A stretch of 64,000 nt of DNA, from NCBI GenBank assembly GCA_028564705.1, contig JAPXFQ010002804.1, forward strand, positions 310,001 to 374,000. The letters are read 5' to 3'. This DNA comes from Apricaphanius iberus. Its lineage: Eukaryota > Chordata > Actinopteri > Cyprinodontiformes > Aphaniidae. Below are positions 46,536-57,974 of the stretch, piece after piece (the stretch's first letter is position 1; each line of letters starts with the position of its first letter). Below the pieces are notes generated by a model. The model saw only the letters and a program-made list of their open reading frames with translations. It was not told the DNA's origin and ran no database searches. The position numbers and the translations under genes are program-made.

Positions 46536-47019
46536 AACATGTTAAAGCTCTGTTGTCACTATGGGTCGTAGCCTCCAGGATGAAGAAAGGAGCATTGAAC
46601 ACGGAGAAAACCTCTATAAATCTGACCATGTGGAAAGTAGCAGCTATGTCGGGGGTAAAGCAGTCGGTGGAGTGAGAGCCTACATGGAGGAGAAGCTCTA
46701 CAAGCTCTAGGTGAGTGTTTTATGTGCTATAGCTAATGCTAGCTCCCATTAGCCAAATGACGTCATTTATGCGACTATAGATTTGTAGGTATTTTAAATG
46801 CAAATTTTTACAATCAAATGAATCCAAAATCACTTAACAAACACAGTCGAAACGTACATCATTAGTTATCATTTAAATCAAAGTACAACATATGTGTGAC
46901 TCAGGACGTAAGACAAAGCGGACCAGAAAATTTTATCACTCCTTTGACTTCCATTCATAATTTTTTCGGCCAGGGGACCCATGGGCCAACTGGAAAGGGA
47001 GCAGACTTAGGCTCCACAT
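46536..47019 (+). mobile_element. DNA transposon derivative with 49-codon exon, copy 2
   Basis: The right end (GGGGACCCATGGGCCAACTGG, then GCAGACTTAGGCTCCACAT) matches the element at 20259-20962. The left end is truncated just before the exon. The exon and its GTGAGT donor are preserved. Confidence 0.6.
46561..46710 (+). pseudogene. Conserved 49-codon transposon first exon, copy 2
   Basis: MGRSLQDEERSIEHGENLYK, VGGKAVGGVRAYMEEKLYKL and stop, then GTGAGT. Same length as copy 1 (20483-20632). Confidence 0.45.
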
Positions 47020-47059
47020 AATAACCTGCCAGATAACCCAGGTCCTCCAACTCTAGTGT

Positions 47060-47375
47060 ACTACTTATCTCTCAGAACCAAACATGGAGAAGCAGCTTTC
47101 AGTTTCTATACTGCCCTTATTCTGGAACAAACTTCCAGACGATTGCAAAGCTGCGGAAACACTTAGTTCCTTTAAATCAGGCTAAAAAGTAACATGTTTA
47201 GGGCTATGTTTGAGTAATCGATAATTTATGGCTGGAATGTTCTGTTTTTAAATATGTCTTACATTTTGTGTCTCTAATGTTGTGTTTCATGCTTTTAATG
47301 TTGTTCTGAGCAAATAATGTAAAGCACCTTGAAATGCCTCGTTGTTAAAAGTATGCTATAAAAATAAAATAGTCT
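47060..47375 (+). pseudogene. Non-LTR retrotransposon C-terminal relic
   Basis: HGEAAFSFYTALLWNKLPDD and CKAAETLSSFKSG, then a 3' UTR ending in AAAATAAAAT, like 17505-17835 but better preserved. Confidence 0.6.
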
Positions 47376-47379
47376 CCCT

Positions 47380-48640
47380 TTACAATCTCCCCAATTCAAG
47401 ATGGATGACAAAAACATGACATTTAATATAATAATACAAACATAAGACACAGCTAAGGTAGATTCAATTGGCAAGACAACTATTAGATTGGAAGTCCACA
47501 AGCCTTGCCTTTTTGAACAAGGTGGCAGGAATAAAGCCATAGTAAGCTTCGTTACAAGCTGTGTAGTCTAGAACCAGATTTGGCTGATATTCTGTAGTAA
47601 AATTTGAAAACAGATGTTCACAGATGTTTTTCTATGCGATCTGACAAAGTTGGAGCTGTTTTGCAAAGAAAAAAAAGGCAAAACTGATTTTTAAAAATAC
47701 ACAATATGTAAGTTTATCATATATAAAACAGATGATCCTGAGGGCGCTATCTAATGCTAATAGATGACTAGTAAAGCGTAAAATAAATATGAATCTACTC
47801 ATACGGTGTCCCAAGTTTGGCCCTTTGTATGCTGCTGCAGATTTCACTCTGGATCGGCTCCTTTTTTTTTTAACAGGAGATGTCATAGATGGCAGAGAGA
47901 GCTCCTCTTTTTTCAGCACACACCTGATTCTGTAGCTCCCCTCTCATCATTTCCATATCAAGGTTACAGGTGCATACAAATGGACATAACTGAACAGCAA
48001 GAGCAGTGATGTTGATTGAACTCTGCTTTCTGGGGGTTCATTTGCATTAATATCCTGCTGTGCCACGGACTCTGCTGAGTCTTCAGCTGGGCTCTGAGGG
48101 ATTTCGTCTGCCCTGAATAAAAGGCTCAACTTTGCTCTCAAACCTCAGAGTCTTTTCACTGTGGGAAAATCGTAATATCACAGAGAGAACATCTATCCCC
48201 ACAGGCTGACTGATGATTGATTATGGGCAGAATAACGGCTCTGCGGCAAGAAAATGAAGCTTGGTGGCTAATAATGGTGTGGTGACATCTGATAAGAAAT
48301 CTCATTTGAATTTAAAACCGAAAAGTCAAAATATGAATAAAAGGGAAGAGGAACCGGTTCTGGTGGCTTCATGCTACAGCCTCCATTGGCCTCTGAACGT
48401 AGAACCCAAAAATTGGGAGAGATATAAAACCCAGATTAGCTCTGCTTGATGCCGGTTCCCAGTGGTCACCACAACAACTACAGTATTACAGCTATACGAA
48501 CTAATCGGCAGTATTTCTCTGGTTACTATTGTTTTATCCAAGGAACTCCCTGGTCTGGATAAGAAGAGCAGTTTGGGAGTAAAAAAAATGAAAGAAAGAG
48601 TATTTGCTCACTTAATTCCTTGTCGTTTTTTCCTAGTGTT
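47380..48640. other. Intergenic stretch without identified features
   Basis: 48030-48140 looks single-copy and contains an ATTTGCAT octamer (48040-48047). No element is recognised elsewhere. Confidence 0.3.
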
Positions 48641-48647
48641 GTATAAA

Positions 48648-48669
48648 TCCATCCATCCATCCATCCATT
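48648..48669. repeat. (ATCC)n microsatellite
   Basis: Five ATCC repeats. Could be the tail of a lost SINE, but no SINE body adjoins. Confidence 0.85.
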
Positions 48670-48899
48670 CAGGTTGTTCAATGAAAGAGCACTTTTCTAG
48701 TCACATTTGCTTTACAATAGAGCCACATTAACACTATTTGACTCAGTCATAAACTGATCGGTACCCAACACTGGATAAGTACCGTGCACATATAAACACG
48801 TAACAGAAGGAAGTGAACCCACAGCTCTTGGATTGCACGATATCCACTGTACTCACTGACTCACAGTTGCCCATTTGTCCGTCCAGCCATCCGTCAGTT

Positions 48900-49470
48900 A
48901 TCTGGCATCAGCCAGATTTTTGTGTAGCCCCGCCCCATGTCCAGCCTACACATTTCGATACGGCACCCGCGCAGCAGAAACCGTCTGAAAGAGGGACGGC
49001 CATCTGGTAGAATATTTTGAGCTGATTGGACGACGCGCAAGGTAGCACCTGGGAGGCACTGGCTTCTACCCCAGTGTCAACCGGCACGGCCATGTTTGTT
49101 TCACTTTTCACAAAATGCTTCCCTTTGTTCCTTTTCTAACGAAGACATACTATCCAATTCCTCTACAACCAATTCAATAGCTGCGTCCACGCAAGCGTCA
49201 ACCGGCACGGCCATGTTTGTTTTACTTAGCTGGGCCCTTGATACCATCGTCACAACTGAGTTCCCACCCACAATGCTGACAAACGGATGGTTTAAATTGG
49301 AGCGGTACAAGATGGATTCTTCTGATTTTGGAAAACTCCAAATCTCGCGAGAATCCAACTTGCAGAGCAAGGTTAATCCGTCAGTCAACCCCTTGTGCCC
49401 TCGGTCAGTGCAATCAGCCATCAGTTTCTCTTTGCCCATTGCTCCATCCATGTGAACATAAATTCATTTG
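48900..49470 (-). repeat. Transposon-like segment with duplicated first-exon start
   Basis: On the minus strand a frame begins MAVPVDACVDAAIELVVEEL, then DSMSSLEKEQREAF and stops at 49101. The start block (ACATGGCCGTGCCGGTTGAC) occurs twice, 121 bp apart (49077-49100 and 49199-49221). The EQREAF block recalls the Q-motif region of RecQ-like helicases found in some fish mobile elements, which is a weak inference. A CTCGCGAGA palindrome (49346-49354) lies upstream. Confidence 0.35.
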
Positions 49471-49919
49471 TCTAATAAGCCATCCATCCATCTATTGAAG
49501 CTGTTTTTTTACAGAGTTCAAGTTTGAAACCTAAGGATATTTATTGTCACGGTAAAACATAAAACGACAAGTCCTTTAGTGTAGAGGGACTCAGGCAAAC
49601 TGACATGGAGATTCGGTTGCAGTAATAAGGGGATTTTGTATGATGAACTAAAAGATATAGCAGCTTTCTCTCAGCGTGTGTTCAGCCTTCTGAGATTGAA
49701 CACATGGCTTGTGTTTGACCTATTGTAACTGCAGATTTCTGTTGGTCTTTTTGTTGAATTAGTTTGAGTACAGCAATGGAGAAAAGTTTTGGTCATGAAA
49801 TAAGTCTTAAACATATGCATAAAAGAAGATACGAGGCCTAGAGAGCCAAGAAAGAAGGCATCTCTGCAAAATATTTGCAAATCAGTAGCAGATGCTTTAT
49901 TAACTGATGACCTTTCTCA

Positions 49920-50294
49920 TAGGGATGCAACAGTATCACTTTTTTCAAAACCGAGTCCATACCGATGCTTGGATCAGAGTACTTACCGATACACAGTACC
50001 AACGCCGATACTTCTGTCACACAAAAAACTGCTATCAATTGGGAGTCAGGTTTGATTTTCTTCTCTGCTTGTTACAAGAAATGATGGTGAATTAGTTAAA
50101 AAATAAAATATGAATAAAAATGACCACAGAACCTACATGTAAAAATTTAAAACTAATATTCTCTGTGAAATTATTGCTGGATTTCCACATCTGAAGTATC
50201 GCTACATGGTATCGGTTAATGTTAACAGATACCGAAACCAGTACATTAGGCAGTATCGGGGCCAATACCCTATACCAGTATCAGTGCATGCCTA
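49920..50294. mobile_element. Complete 375-bp hAT MITE, 8-bp TSD
   Basis: Ends TAGGGATGCAACAGTATC and the inverted TAGGCATGCACTGATAC, flanked by the perfect duplication CTTTCTCA (49912-49919 and 50295-50302). The interior has GTATCG-type motifs and no coding region. Confidence 0.9.
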
Positions 50295-50302
50295 CTTTCT
50301 CA

Positions 50303-51215
50303 TTAAAAACGCATTGTACAGATTGGTGTGATTGGCAGAGGCAAAAGGTATTGAAACGATTCATGAAAGCCCAGATGATGTTTTGGCTGTGTACGTTTCG
50401 AATTCAGAGCATTGGAGGTAGCTTACTTGGAGACACAGTGGCTGATGTTGATGTGGTCCCCCAAAGATAATCTCTGGGATCTCTTATTTGCAATATACAC
50501 CACTTAATTGGACCAAATCATCCGGTCACATGGATTTTAGTAGCATTGCTATGTTGATACCCCAATCTTTGTTCCCACCTGACGACCACACAGTCTCAGC
50601 TCGGATCTCAGACTGACGTACCGACAGGACAGAAAGTCTATCAACTCCAAGTAAACTCTTCTGAGACTGAACAACAGTTCTCCCAGCTAAACAGTCCATA
50701 CTGCACCAAAAATGCACCCAAACCGAATCCTTAATCGCTTGCTCTACCATAGCTAATTAGAAATGTGGATCTTTTGAACGATGGCTATGAATGGACAAAT
50801 CTAACCCAACCCATGATCTTGCAAAGGCTCATATCATGACTCGTCACACTGTTGGTCAGCGCCTACACCAGGTTCAAGACAATCCAGAGACTTTTCACGC
50901 GTCGTTTCCCAATGGCAGAATGCATTGTCACCCCATCGCCTCCGACTAATGATCTTCATTCTAAGTAGCTCATTGCTAGCTTCAATATTTACGGAACATC
51001 CTCAGTTCTAAGTCGCTTTGACAAAATGCAGAAACATGAACAGAAATTTGGAGGAAGGAATAGTGAGAAGGAATGCAGGCCTGGATCATATTGAGGGTTT
51101 GTTCAGCTGAAAGGATGGTGCACTTCACAAAACAGATTTCATCATGATGAAAGAGTGCTTTGTGGTAAAATTTAATCAAGGGGCATCAGGGAGGAAACTG
51201 AAGCTTGGACACAGA
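50303..51215. other. Intergenic stretch without identified features
   Basis: 50330-50960 contains patches recalling degenerate Tc1-type inserts (GGTGTGATTGGCAGAGGC, CCAATGGCAGAATGCATTG), but no frame or ends are supportable. Confidence 0.3.
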
Positions 51216-51218
51216 TTA

Positions 51219-52317
51219 GCCTAGTTTACACTTCTCCGTCAAGGTTGAAACAGACAGACGCAACGCCTTTATCCATCCACACATGGTCTCTCTGTGGTCT
51301 GTGATTGGTCAGTCCAACATCAGAACATTTCATCAGAACAATGCTCTGAAATCAATGCAATTAGTAATCAATGCAGCGTTTCGGCACTAGATGCTTTATA
51401 CTGAAAGGAAATCTTATCTAATATGGCCTTTTGGGAATAAAAAAAAAGTTGTAGAGAACAACAAAACAGACTGCTGTGTTTGTTTCCATTCATTTCTACA
51501 GTATTCATTGAGCTGCACTTCTATTAAAAAACCTTCTAGCTCAATCAAAACTTATTTTCTGTAGGACAATTCTCCTTGAGGGGGAATGTGTTTACAAGCT
51601 GAAGAAAATAAACTCTATCTGATGGTAAACAGACCATCCAACCCCTGCTATTCTGGTGGGGAATTGCTTGTAACACTGAGGCCATGTATACATGTAGCTG
51701 GGTTTAAAAACAACAAAACGGTTATTTTCCTCTGCTTCTTTAAAAACAACATCTCCATCCACACAGAACCGGATAAATGCGTTTTTCAGCACATTCATAG
51801 ACATGGCAAAATGTAGGGGTCAGTAGTTTTCCCAAAGCCTATCCACTCGGCGTAACTTTCTACTCTCTAACTTCTGCATACAGCAGCTTGTAAAGACAAG
51901 CGAGCAAAAGTTCTCGGAGAATTGATAATGACAAACAGCTTTGAGGACATAAACGCTGTTTCTGTTTGGAAACACAGGTCGCACAAGAGATTTTGGAGCA
52001 TTTTGTGTCGCGGATAGCGGCGTTACAGCACTTCAAAATCCCGTTCAATGCGTACGCATGCGTCCACTAAAAACGGAGAAAACGCAGATCTTCACTTTGG
52101 CCGGAGTTTTTAACAAATTCGTTTTTGTTGCCAAAAATCTCCGTTTATGTGTGGATGACATGCTAAAGCGTAGAAAAATATTCCCGTTCTGTGAGATACC
52201 CGTCTATGTGTTGACAAGGCATGTGACAACAAAAGAAGAAGTTTTATAAGAAAAATGCCTCCATCTATACGTCTGCATCAGGGTGCAAATTTTCTGATGG
52301 AGAAGTATAAGCTAGGC
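51219..52317. mobile_element. Harbinger-like non-autonomous element
   Basis: The ends GCCTAGTTTACACTTCTCC and the inverted GCCTAGCTTATACTTCTCC are flanked by TTA (51216-51218) and TTT (52318-52320), an imperfect 3-bp duplication. The interior contains a second pair of inverted words (TCTCCATCCACACAGAACC, 51751; AAATCTCCGTTTATGTGTGG, 52136), suggesting a nested element. No transposase. Confidence 0.6.
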
Positions 52318-52319
52318 TT

Positions 52320-53150
52320 TATTCTTTCACGTACACGCTGACCCCAAGCATGAAGCTACATAAAAGGGATATCAATGCTTTTCCTGTCGCCAAAACGTGC
52401 AAAAAGGAAGAGACCACAATTCCAATAAAGTACGATTTGGAAGGCCACAAAGGAAGTTAAAAATGCAAAGACATTTCTACCTTTAATGAAAGGTAAAAAC
52501 AAGTATTGTGGATGCTTCTTGGCCCTTTAGCTAATAGAAATAATTCAACGATATTCTAACCCACTTTACACAGGAAATGCTTGAAGGAGCAGGGGGCTGG
52601 ATTTCTAAAATAAATATTCATGTTCAGTTTTGTAATCGTATTCGGTAATGAAGCGTTTTAAACCAAGTAAAATCCACCCACCCATGTGTAATCCCATTAC
52701 CTGCAAAATAGTCTGCGATTCGGTGGCCGAATTTCCTGCGCTTACACAGGGATGTACGATAAGTTCAATCTACAATTCTTGCACGTTCTCTATTTAACAG
52801 GAAGAAGGAAGGGAAAGAACCCAGACTTCAGACGTAGTCAGTTAAACACTATTACTTACTTCGTCGCTAGACATGTTGCTTGTTGTCGTACAGCTGGAGA
52901 TGTGTGCATTGTGCGGTGGCCTGAAATTACGCTACATCGCTGATTTATTTCTTTTTTGTGCACACTTGTGACTGCAGTTACTGGCAGCGCCGACAGCCGC
53001 AGTCACGAATTTCATTTCTTCAATCCGGTCCCCTGCTCCTTTAATCAGACTCAACATCAGACAGACAATAGATTTTTCATCTGAAAAATAAAAAACCTGA
53101 AAGATATCAGACACTGAAGTCACAACTACTGTCTTTGCCTGCCTATTTAA
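52320..53150. other. Intergenic stretch without identified features
   Basis: No element ends or domains are recognised. Confidence 0.3.
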
Positions 53151-53154
53151 CACA

Positions 53155-53400
53155 TGCCCTGCTTTTCTCAGGTAGTGGGTGTGGCTTCTGGGAACACCTG
53201 GGCCCAATCTTCCCAGCCTTTAAAAGCTTGACTGACTGCTCCACAGCGTGCGCTATCCTCGGGTTTTCTGGTTTGTTTTTTTGGCTTCGTTTGATCTTTG
53301 ATTTGGCCTTGATTCCTATTTGGTTGTTTTCTCAATTTTGTTTATGTTTCTTTATATAAAACACTCAAATTCTGCAACTTAAAGTGGTGTGTCTCCTTTT
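53155..53400 (+). repeat. LTR-like segment
   Basis: GGTAGTGGGTGTGGCTTCTGG, a TTTAAAAG near 53219, a long T/G-rich leader and a terminal TGTGTCTCC resemble fish retrotransposon LTRs. No target duplication was found. Confidence 0.3.
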
Positions 53401-53601
53401 GTCATGGCCTAATGAGCTGGGCTGTGATACTGAAAACCAAAAAATATAATCATTTAACATGTAAACTGTTGAAATTTCTCTTACATTCTTTCCCCCACTT
53501 ATCAATTAATTCCCCAAAGTGTATGATGTTAAATGTGATTACTATGCAGAGTCTGAGTATATGTTAGATGAAATGAAAGCAAACTGACCAACATATAGCT
53601 T

Positions 53602-53618
53602 TTTATTTAGCATTTATT
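53602..53618 (-). terminator. trappc9: trappc9 poly(A) signals
   Basis: Two AATAAA hexamers on the minus strand (53613-53618 and 53602-53607) lie about 420 nt downstream of the trappc9 stop codon. They imply a 3' UTR of roughly 430-450 nt ending near 53.58 kb. The UTR itself shows no repeat. Confidence 0.65.
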
Positions 53619-54035
53619 CACAGCCGTTTGTTGTCAGCGAAATCAATCCAGTCGAAACAATAATTTTTCAGGGTTTTGGTACAGAGGGTAGAGACAAAGT
53701 CAGTACAACTAATTTAATTAATCTGGATGTCTTACAATTCTGCAGCAGTAAATAAAAACAAAAACAGCAAAAAAAATATAGATAGTGAACGAATAGAATT
53801 AGCGCCTGATTACACCAAAAAATACAGCAGTTTCACAGAGAGAATGCCAGCCTAGCAACACGGTAGGTTACATTTAAATGTAACTGGAGGTACAAAGAAA
53901 AGCAAAGTTATTAGGGGGTTTGTTTCTGTCACAGTTAAACTGATATAAAAATGTTTTCTGATTCTGTGAGCACTCATTGTTGTGTTTTACTTCATGTAGC
54001 TGTTTGATGAGAGAACACAGAGGCCCCTGGAGCCC

Positions 54036-54215
54036 CTAGGCCCCTGCCTGCAGCGGAGTATCCTGGGCCCTGATGTGCACACAAGGCAGAGTAAACCAGG
54101 CCAAGGGGAGCTCTCGTCGGGCGCTGTCATCCTGGACCTTCATGTGCAGGTAGAAATCTCCGGTGTAGAGGAGCAGCAAGGCACCCTCGCAGACAGAACG
54201 TTCTTTGGGTTTAAC
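54036..54215 (-). CDS. trappc9: trappc9 last coding exon (C terminus)
   Basis: The exon runs from an acceptor (TTATTTCTCAG, AG at 54217-54216) to a TAG stop at 54038-54036, giving 59 codons plus stop in phase 0. The translation includes RSVCEGALLLLYTGDFYL, then SARRELPLAWFTLP. Vertebrate TRAPPC9 (NIBP, the Trs120 subunit of TRAPP II, a Golgi/endosomal Rab exchange complex) ends with a closely similar QSVCLGALLFLYTGDFYL block and a Pro-x-x-Trp-Phe motif. It joins the exon at 59509-59732 in frame: ...FFIDT + VKPKERSVC matches the DTVQPTEQSVC junction of mammals. There is no start codon in this exon, so it would be missed by an ATG-based scan. Confidence 0.93.
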   Translation of the reverse strand, partial: VKPKERSVCEGALLLLYTGDFYLHMKVQDDSARRELPLAWFTLPCVHIRAQDTPLQAGA

Positions 54216-54301
54216 CTGAGAAATAATTAGGAACTGTTAGTGTGCAGCTTCTTGCTTTTTTTGCAAATAAACTGACTACACCAGCAATGTATTTGTGTGT
54301 T

Positions 54302-54329
54302 GGGGGGGGGGGGGGGGGGGGGGGGGGGG
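54302..54329. repeat. Poly-G tract in the trappc9 last intron
   Basis: 28 consecutive G on the plus strand, hence C28 in the trappc9 transcript, 86-114 nt upstream of the last acceptor. Confidence 0.9.
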
Positions 54330-55453
54330 TTGATGGCGAGAACACTGAAATTAAGCTGTCTTGCACATTGATTAGATCTGTTTTTCATTCTTTTATCACC
54401 TTAGAGTCTAAGCTCTTTGCTTAGTACTAACAGTCTGTTTAAACAGTCTGCAGCTTGTTCAACACTTAGAGAGGCTTTTTTTTTTCTTGTTACAAAGGCT
54501 TGACTATGGGATCCTTTTTTATGTGATATGACTCTTATTTTAGGGATTTTATGCAACATGGATGAAGGGCTGTAGGAGTTGTACAAGTTTTCCAAAAATA
54601 TTCAGGGTGTTCTTTCTGTAAAATGCTGTAAAACTTTTCAGCGTCCACAATGAACACACATATTGTTTCATCACTTACCAACCATACTCTGTGTGGATGG
54701 CGGTTGGACATTATTAAATATGCCTCATTTATTTCCATGTTCAACGAAAGCCAAACCAGGAGCTACAGGCTGGCTGTTGGTTGCTTTTTTGGCAAATCAA
54801 GGCCTGGATGAAACAAAGGAAGAGCTAGGTCTATATTTCCAGCGCATAATCATGGAATCTCTGGTTGTAAAAACAACATGGACGCTCCTATTGCCTCATT
54901 TCAAAAGCAGTTGGTAGTGATAAAGTCTTAATTCTTACCCATGCTGCATTTTTTTCTTGACTTTTTGTCCTTTAAACACTCTTAATTTTACAATGAGGAA
55001 CACAAGTATTTGAACACCCTGCGATTTTCCAAGTACTCCCACTTAGAAATTATGAAAGGGTCTGAAATTCACATTGCAGGTGCATTTCCACTGTGACAGC
55101 ATTTTTTTTTATTCAGGAAAACACACTTTATGATTTTTAAATAATATATTTGTATTTTATTATTGCACATAGTATTTGAACATTTGGTAATCAGCAGGAC
55201 ATCTGCTTCTCAAAGACCTGTTACTCTTTTAAAAGTCCACCTTTACTCTACTTATTAAACTAAATTAGTAGCACCTGTCTGAGCTCATAAAAAGACAGCT
55301 GTCCCCCCCACTGTTAGACTCAAACTACTACCATGGGCAAGACCAAAGAGCCGTGAAAAGACACCAGAGACAAAATTGTAGACCTCCACGAGGGTTGAAA
55401 GTGCTACGGGGAAATTACCAAGCAGGTTGGTGAAAACAGATCAACTATTGGTG

Positions 55454-56581
55454 CAAGCCTGGCGTCATGGGCGGGCCGGCCCCCCATGACAGATTACAAT
55501 GCCTCATGCAAATGTATTGGCCAAAGACAACCAAAAGAGGGTCCTATAGGTTACAGGCATATGTATGTAACCTTTCATTTGAGGGTTACAGAAACATTTC
55601 TTCATTTATTTATCTTTTAAAAAGTCCTACAAATTTTGACCAAAATGTTTTTAAAAAAAACGTTGAAGCCAAAACAGTTTTTGAACCATTTTGAGTAGAG
55701 GCATTGCTGCTGCCTTTTTGGAATTATAAAAAAAACTTCAAAGTTCCAGACAGAATTGGTCTAAGTGCTTTTGTCAGATAATATTGTCAATAATAAGATC
55801 TTGAAAACATGGGACAATATAAAATTGTATATCCACACTTCTTATAGGTTGGTGGCAGTAACGCACCAATTCGTTGTTTGGCAGCCTTAAATAATTATCA
55901 AGAGGAATAAGAAGTGCTAATAAAAGCATGCCAACTGGTAGTTATGATGTAAACATTCAGAGAAATACACGCAGGAAAAGAAATTTACAAAGGTTTGTGG
56001 CAGCATGGTTGGATTAAGGAAGACTTGCATACCAAGTACTTACATTAAGAACATTAAATGGACGTAAAATTATCGTTTTCTTAATCGAAATGATGTCTCT
56101 GTGGATGTACAGGAGCAGCTAAGACGGGTGAGTTGGACTTTATATACTTTTTCATTCTGAGTGTATCAGTGCAGTTTCAGCAGTGAGTAGACACATAAGA
56201 GAACTGGCAGGAAAGAAGCAGGGCCTGTATTTGTGTTTTCTGCTGTTATTAACTGCTTTGCGAATTATTCTTATTTTCAAAAAGCCGGATGTTTGGCGAC
56301 GTCTGCTCATGTCCTTCTGAATCAGCGCGACTTAACCACAGCGCCTTTTGAGCGACAATGATCTTCTAAAAAGGAAGATGGCTCACTCACGTCTTCAAGC
56401 TGATACACAGCAGGGTCGTGACGGTGGCTCAATCGTGGTTATTTTGGAGAGCAAAAATGTCCTGACCACCAATCTACAACAGAGACATAATTCGAGAAAA
56501 CCCCAGAATGTACCTCAGTCCCTTTTTGAATGATGTATAATATGAGTATGTACATAGAGTGTCAAAAAGGGCCCAGGTTTG
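55454..56581. mobile_element. hAT-like insertion inside the Tc1
   Basis: The ends CAAGCCTGG and CCAGGTTTG are inverted. The flanks TATTGGTG (55446-55453) and TGTTGGAG (56582-56589) agree at 6 of 8 positions. The Tc1 sequence resumes exactly after it. It begins with a GC-rich block (GGGCGGGCCGGCCCC). No transposase is recognised. Confidence 0.6.
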
Positions 56582-57180
56582 TGTTGGAGCCATTGTTAGA
56601 AAATGGAAGAGGGTAAAGATGACTGTTAGTCTCTCTCAGACTGGGGCTCCATGCAACATCTCACCTGGTGGGGTATCACTGGTGATAAGAAAGTTGAGGA
56701 ATCAGCCCAGCACCACACAGGAGCAACTGGTGAATGACATAACGACAGCTGGGACCAACAAAGGTTATTGTTGGTAGAACACTGAGGCGTCATGGTTTAA
56801 ATTCATGAATTGCTCAAAAGGTTCCCCTATTCCCATCTGAAGTTATGGGAGAAAGTCATGTGGTTGGATGAGACCAAACAGAACCTTTTGGTCACTGTGT
56901 TTGGAGGATGAATTGCATCTCAAGAACACCATCCCTACTGTGAAGCACGGGGGCGGAAACATCATGCTTTGGGACGGCATTTCTGCTAAGGGGACAGGGC
57001 GACTGCACGGTATTATGCCATGTATCGTGAGATTTAAAACAAAAACCTCCTTCCCTCAGTCAGAGCATTGAAGATGGGTCGTGGCTGGGTCTTCCAACAG
57101 GACAATGACCCGAAGAAACACAGCCAGGAGAACCAAGGAGTGGATACGTAAGAAGCAGATCAAGGTTCTGGAGTGACTTA

Positions 57181-57974
57181 TGGTGCATTCATACCAAGAG
57201 CTTTATCAGCGTCAGGCAAAGCTCACAAAGCATCTAGTTTGACGCTTCTATGTTGAAGCTTGCAAAGTCTGCCACTTCTCAGCTAAAAAGAGCGCATGGA
57301 CGGGGCTTCATCTGTTGTCGGATATTCTGAACTATGGCAGATAGTATTGAGAGAGTGGCTTGGCTTTATTTGCTAAATAAAGCTAGACTGCGTTGACTTT
57401 GGCAACATCAGCGCCGTTTGTGGATACACCCTATTCTACGGATGCGTTCTGAGTTTGGGGAGTTTAACCATTTGCTCCAGGAGCTACGTATGGATGAGGT
57501 TCGCTTTCAGCGGTACTTCAGTCTGTCCCACGCCTAATTTTACGACCTCCTGGGCGAAATCGGAGCTCAAATCTCCTACCATGACACCAACTACAGGTTC
57601 TCTGTTCCTTCCGAAGAGCGCCTGTCCGTCTGTCTTCGGTAAGTGTTATTTATGATTTTTAAATCTGCGTTTTCTAGACTTAAAATGTAGGTTTTTCCTG
57701 CTCCCGCTACATTCAAAATACGTGTAGTGACATCACTACAATTATAAGCTCTGATTGGTTATCGCGCCGCTTTAGGGCCGTCAGCGCCGTCAAAAGTTCA
57801 ACTAGCTGAACTGCTGTGCTGCTGGCTTTATGAGCTTTGAAGCATGAAAAGCAGGAAAAGCTTGAAAAGATGACGGAGCCAAAGCTCATAAAGCGCCGCA
57901 GAGAACGTGACGCTCCTCCAACGGTCTCCGCCATAGACGTAACATGTAAAAAAGTCCTTGGTCTGAATGCAGCA
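57181..57974 (+). mobile_element. Non-autonomous PIF-Harbinger element, copy 2 (TSD TTA)
   Basis: Ends TGGTGCATTCATACCAAG and the inverted TGCTGCATTCAGACCAAG, flanked by TTA (57178-57180 and 57975-57977). It carries exon 1 of a HARBI1-like transposase from ATG 57334: MADSIERVAWLYLLNKARLR, a TGA, then MRSEFGEFNHLLQELRMDE, RFQRYFSLSHA, a TAA (57535-57537), FYDLLGEIGAQISYHDTNYR, and ERLSVCLR to a GTAAGT donor at 57639. Same family as 4282-5506 without the LTR. Confidence 0.85.
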
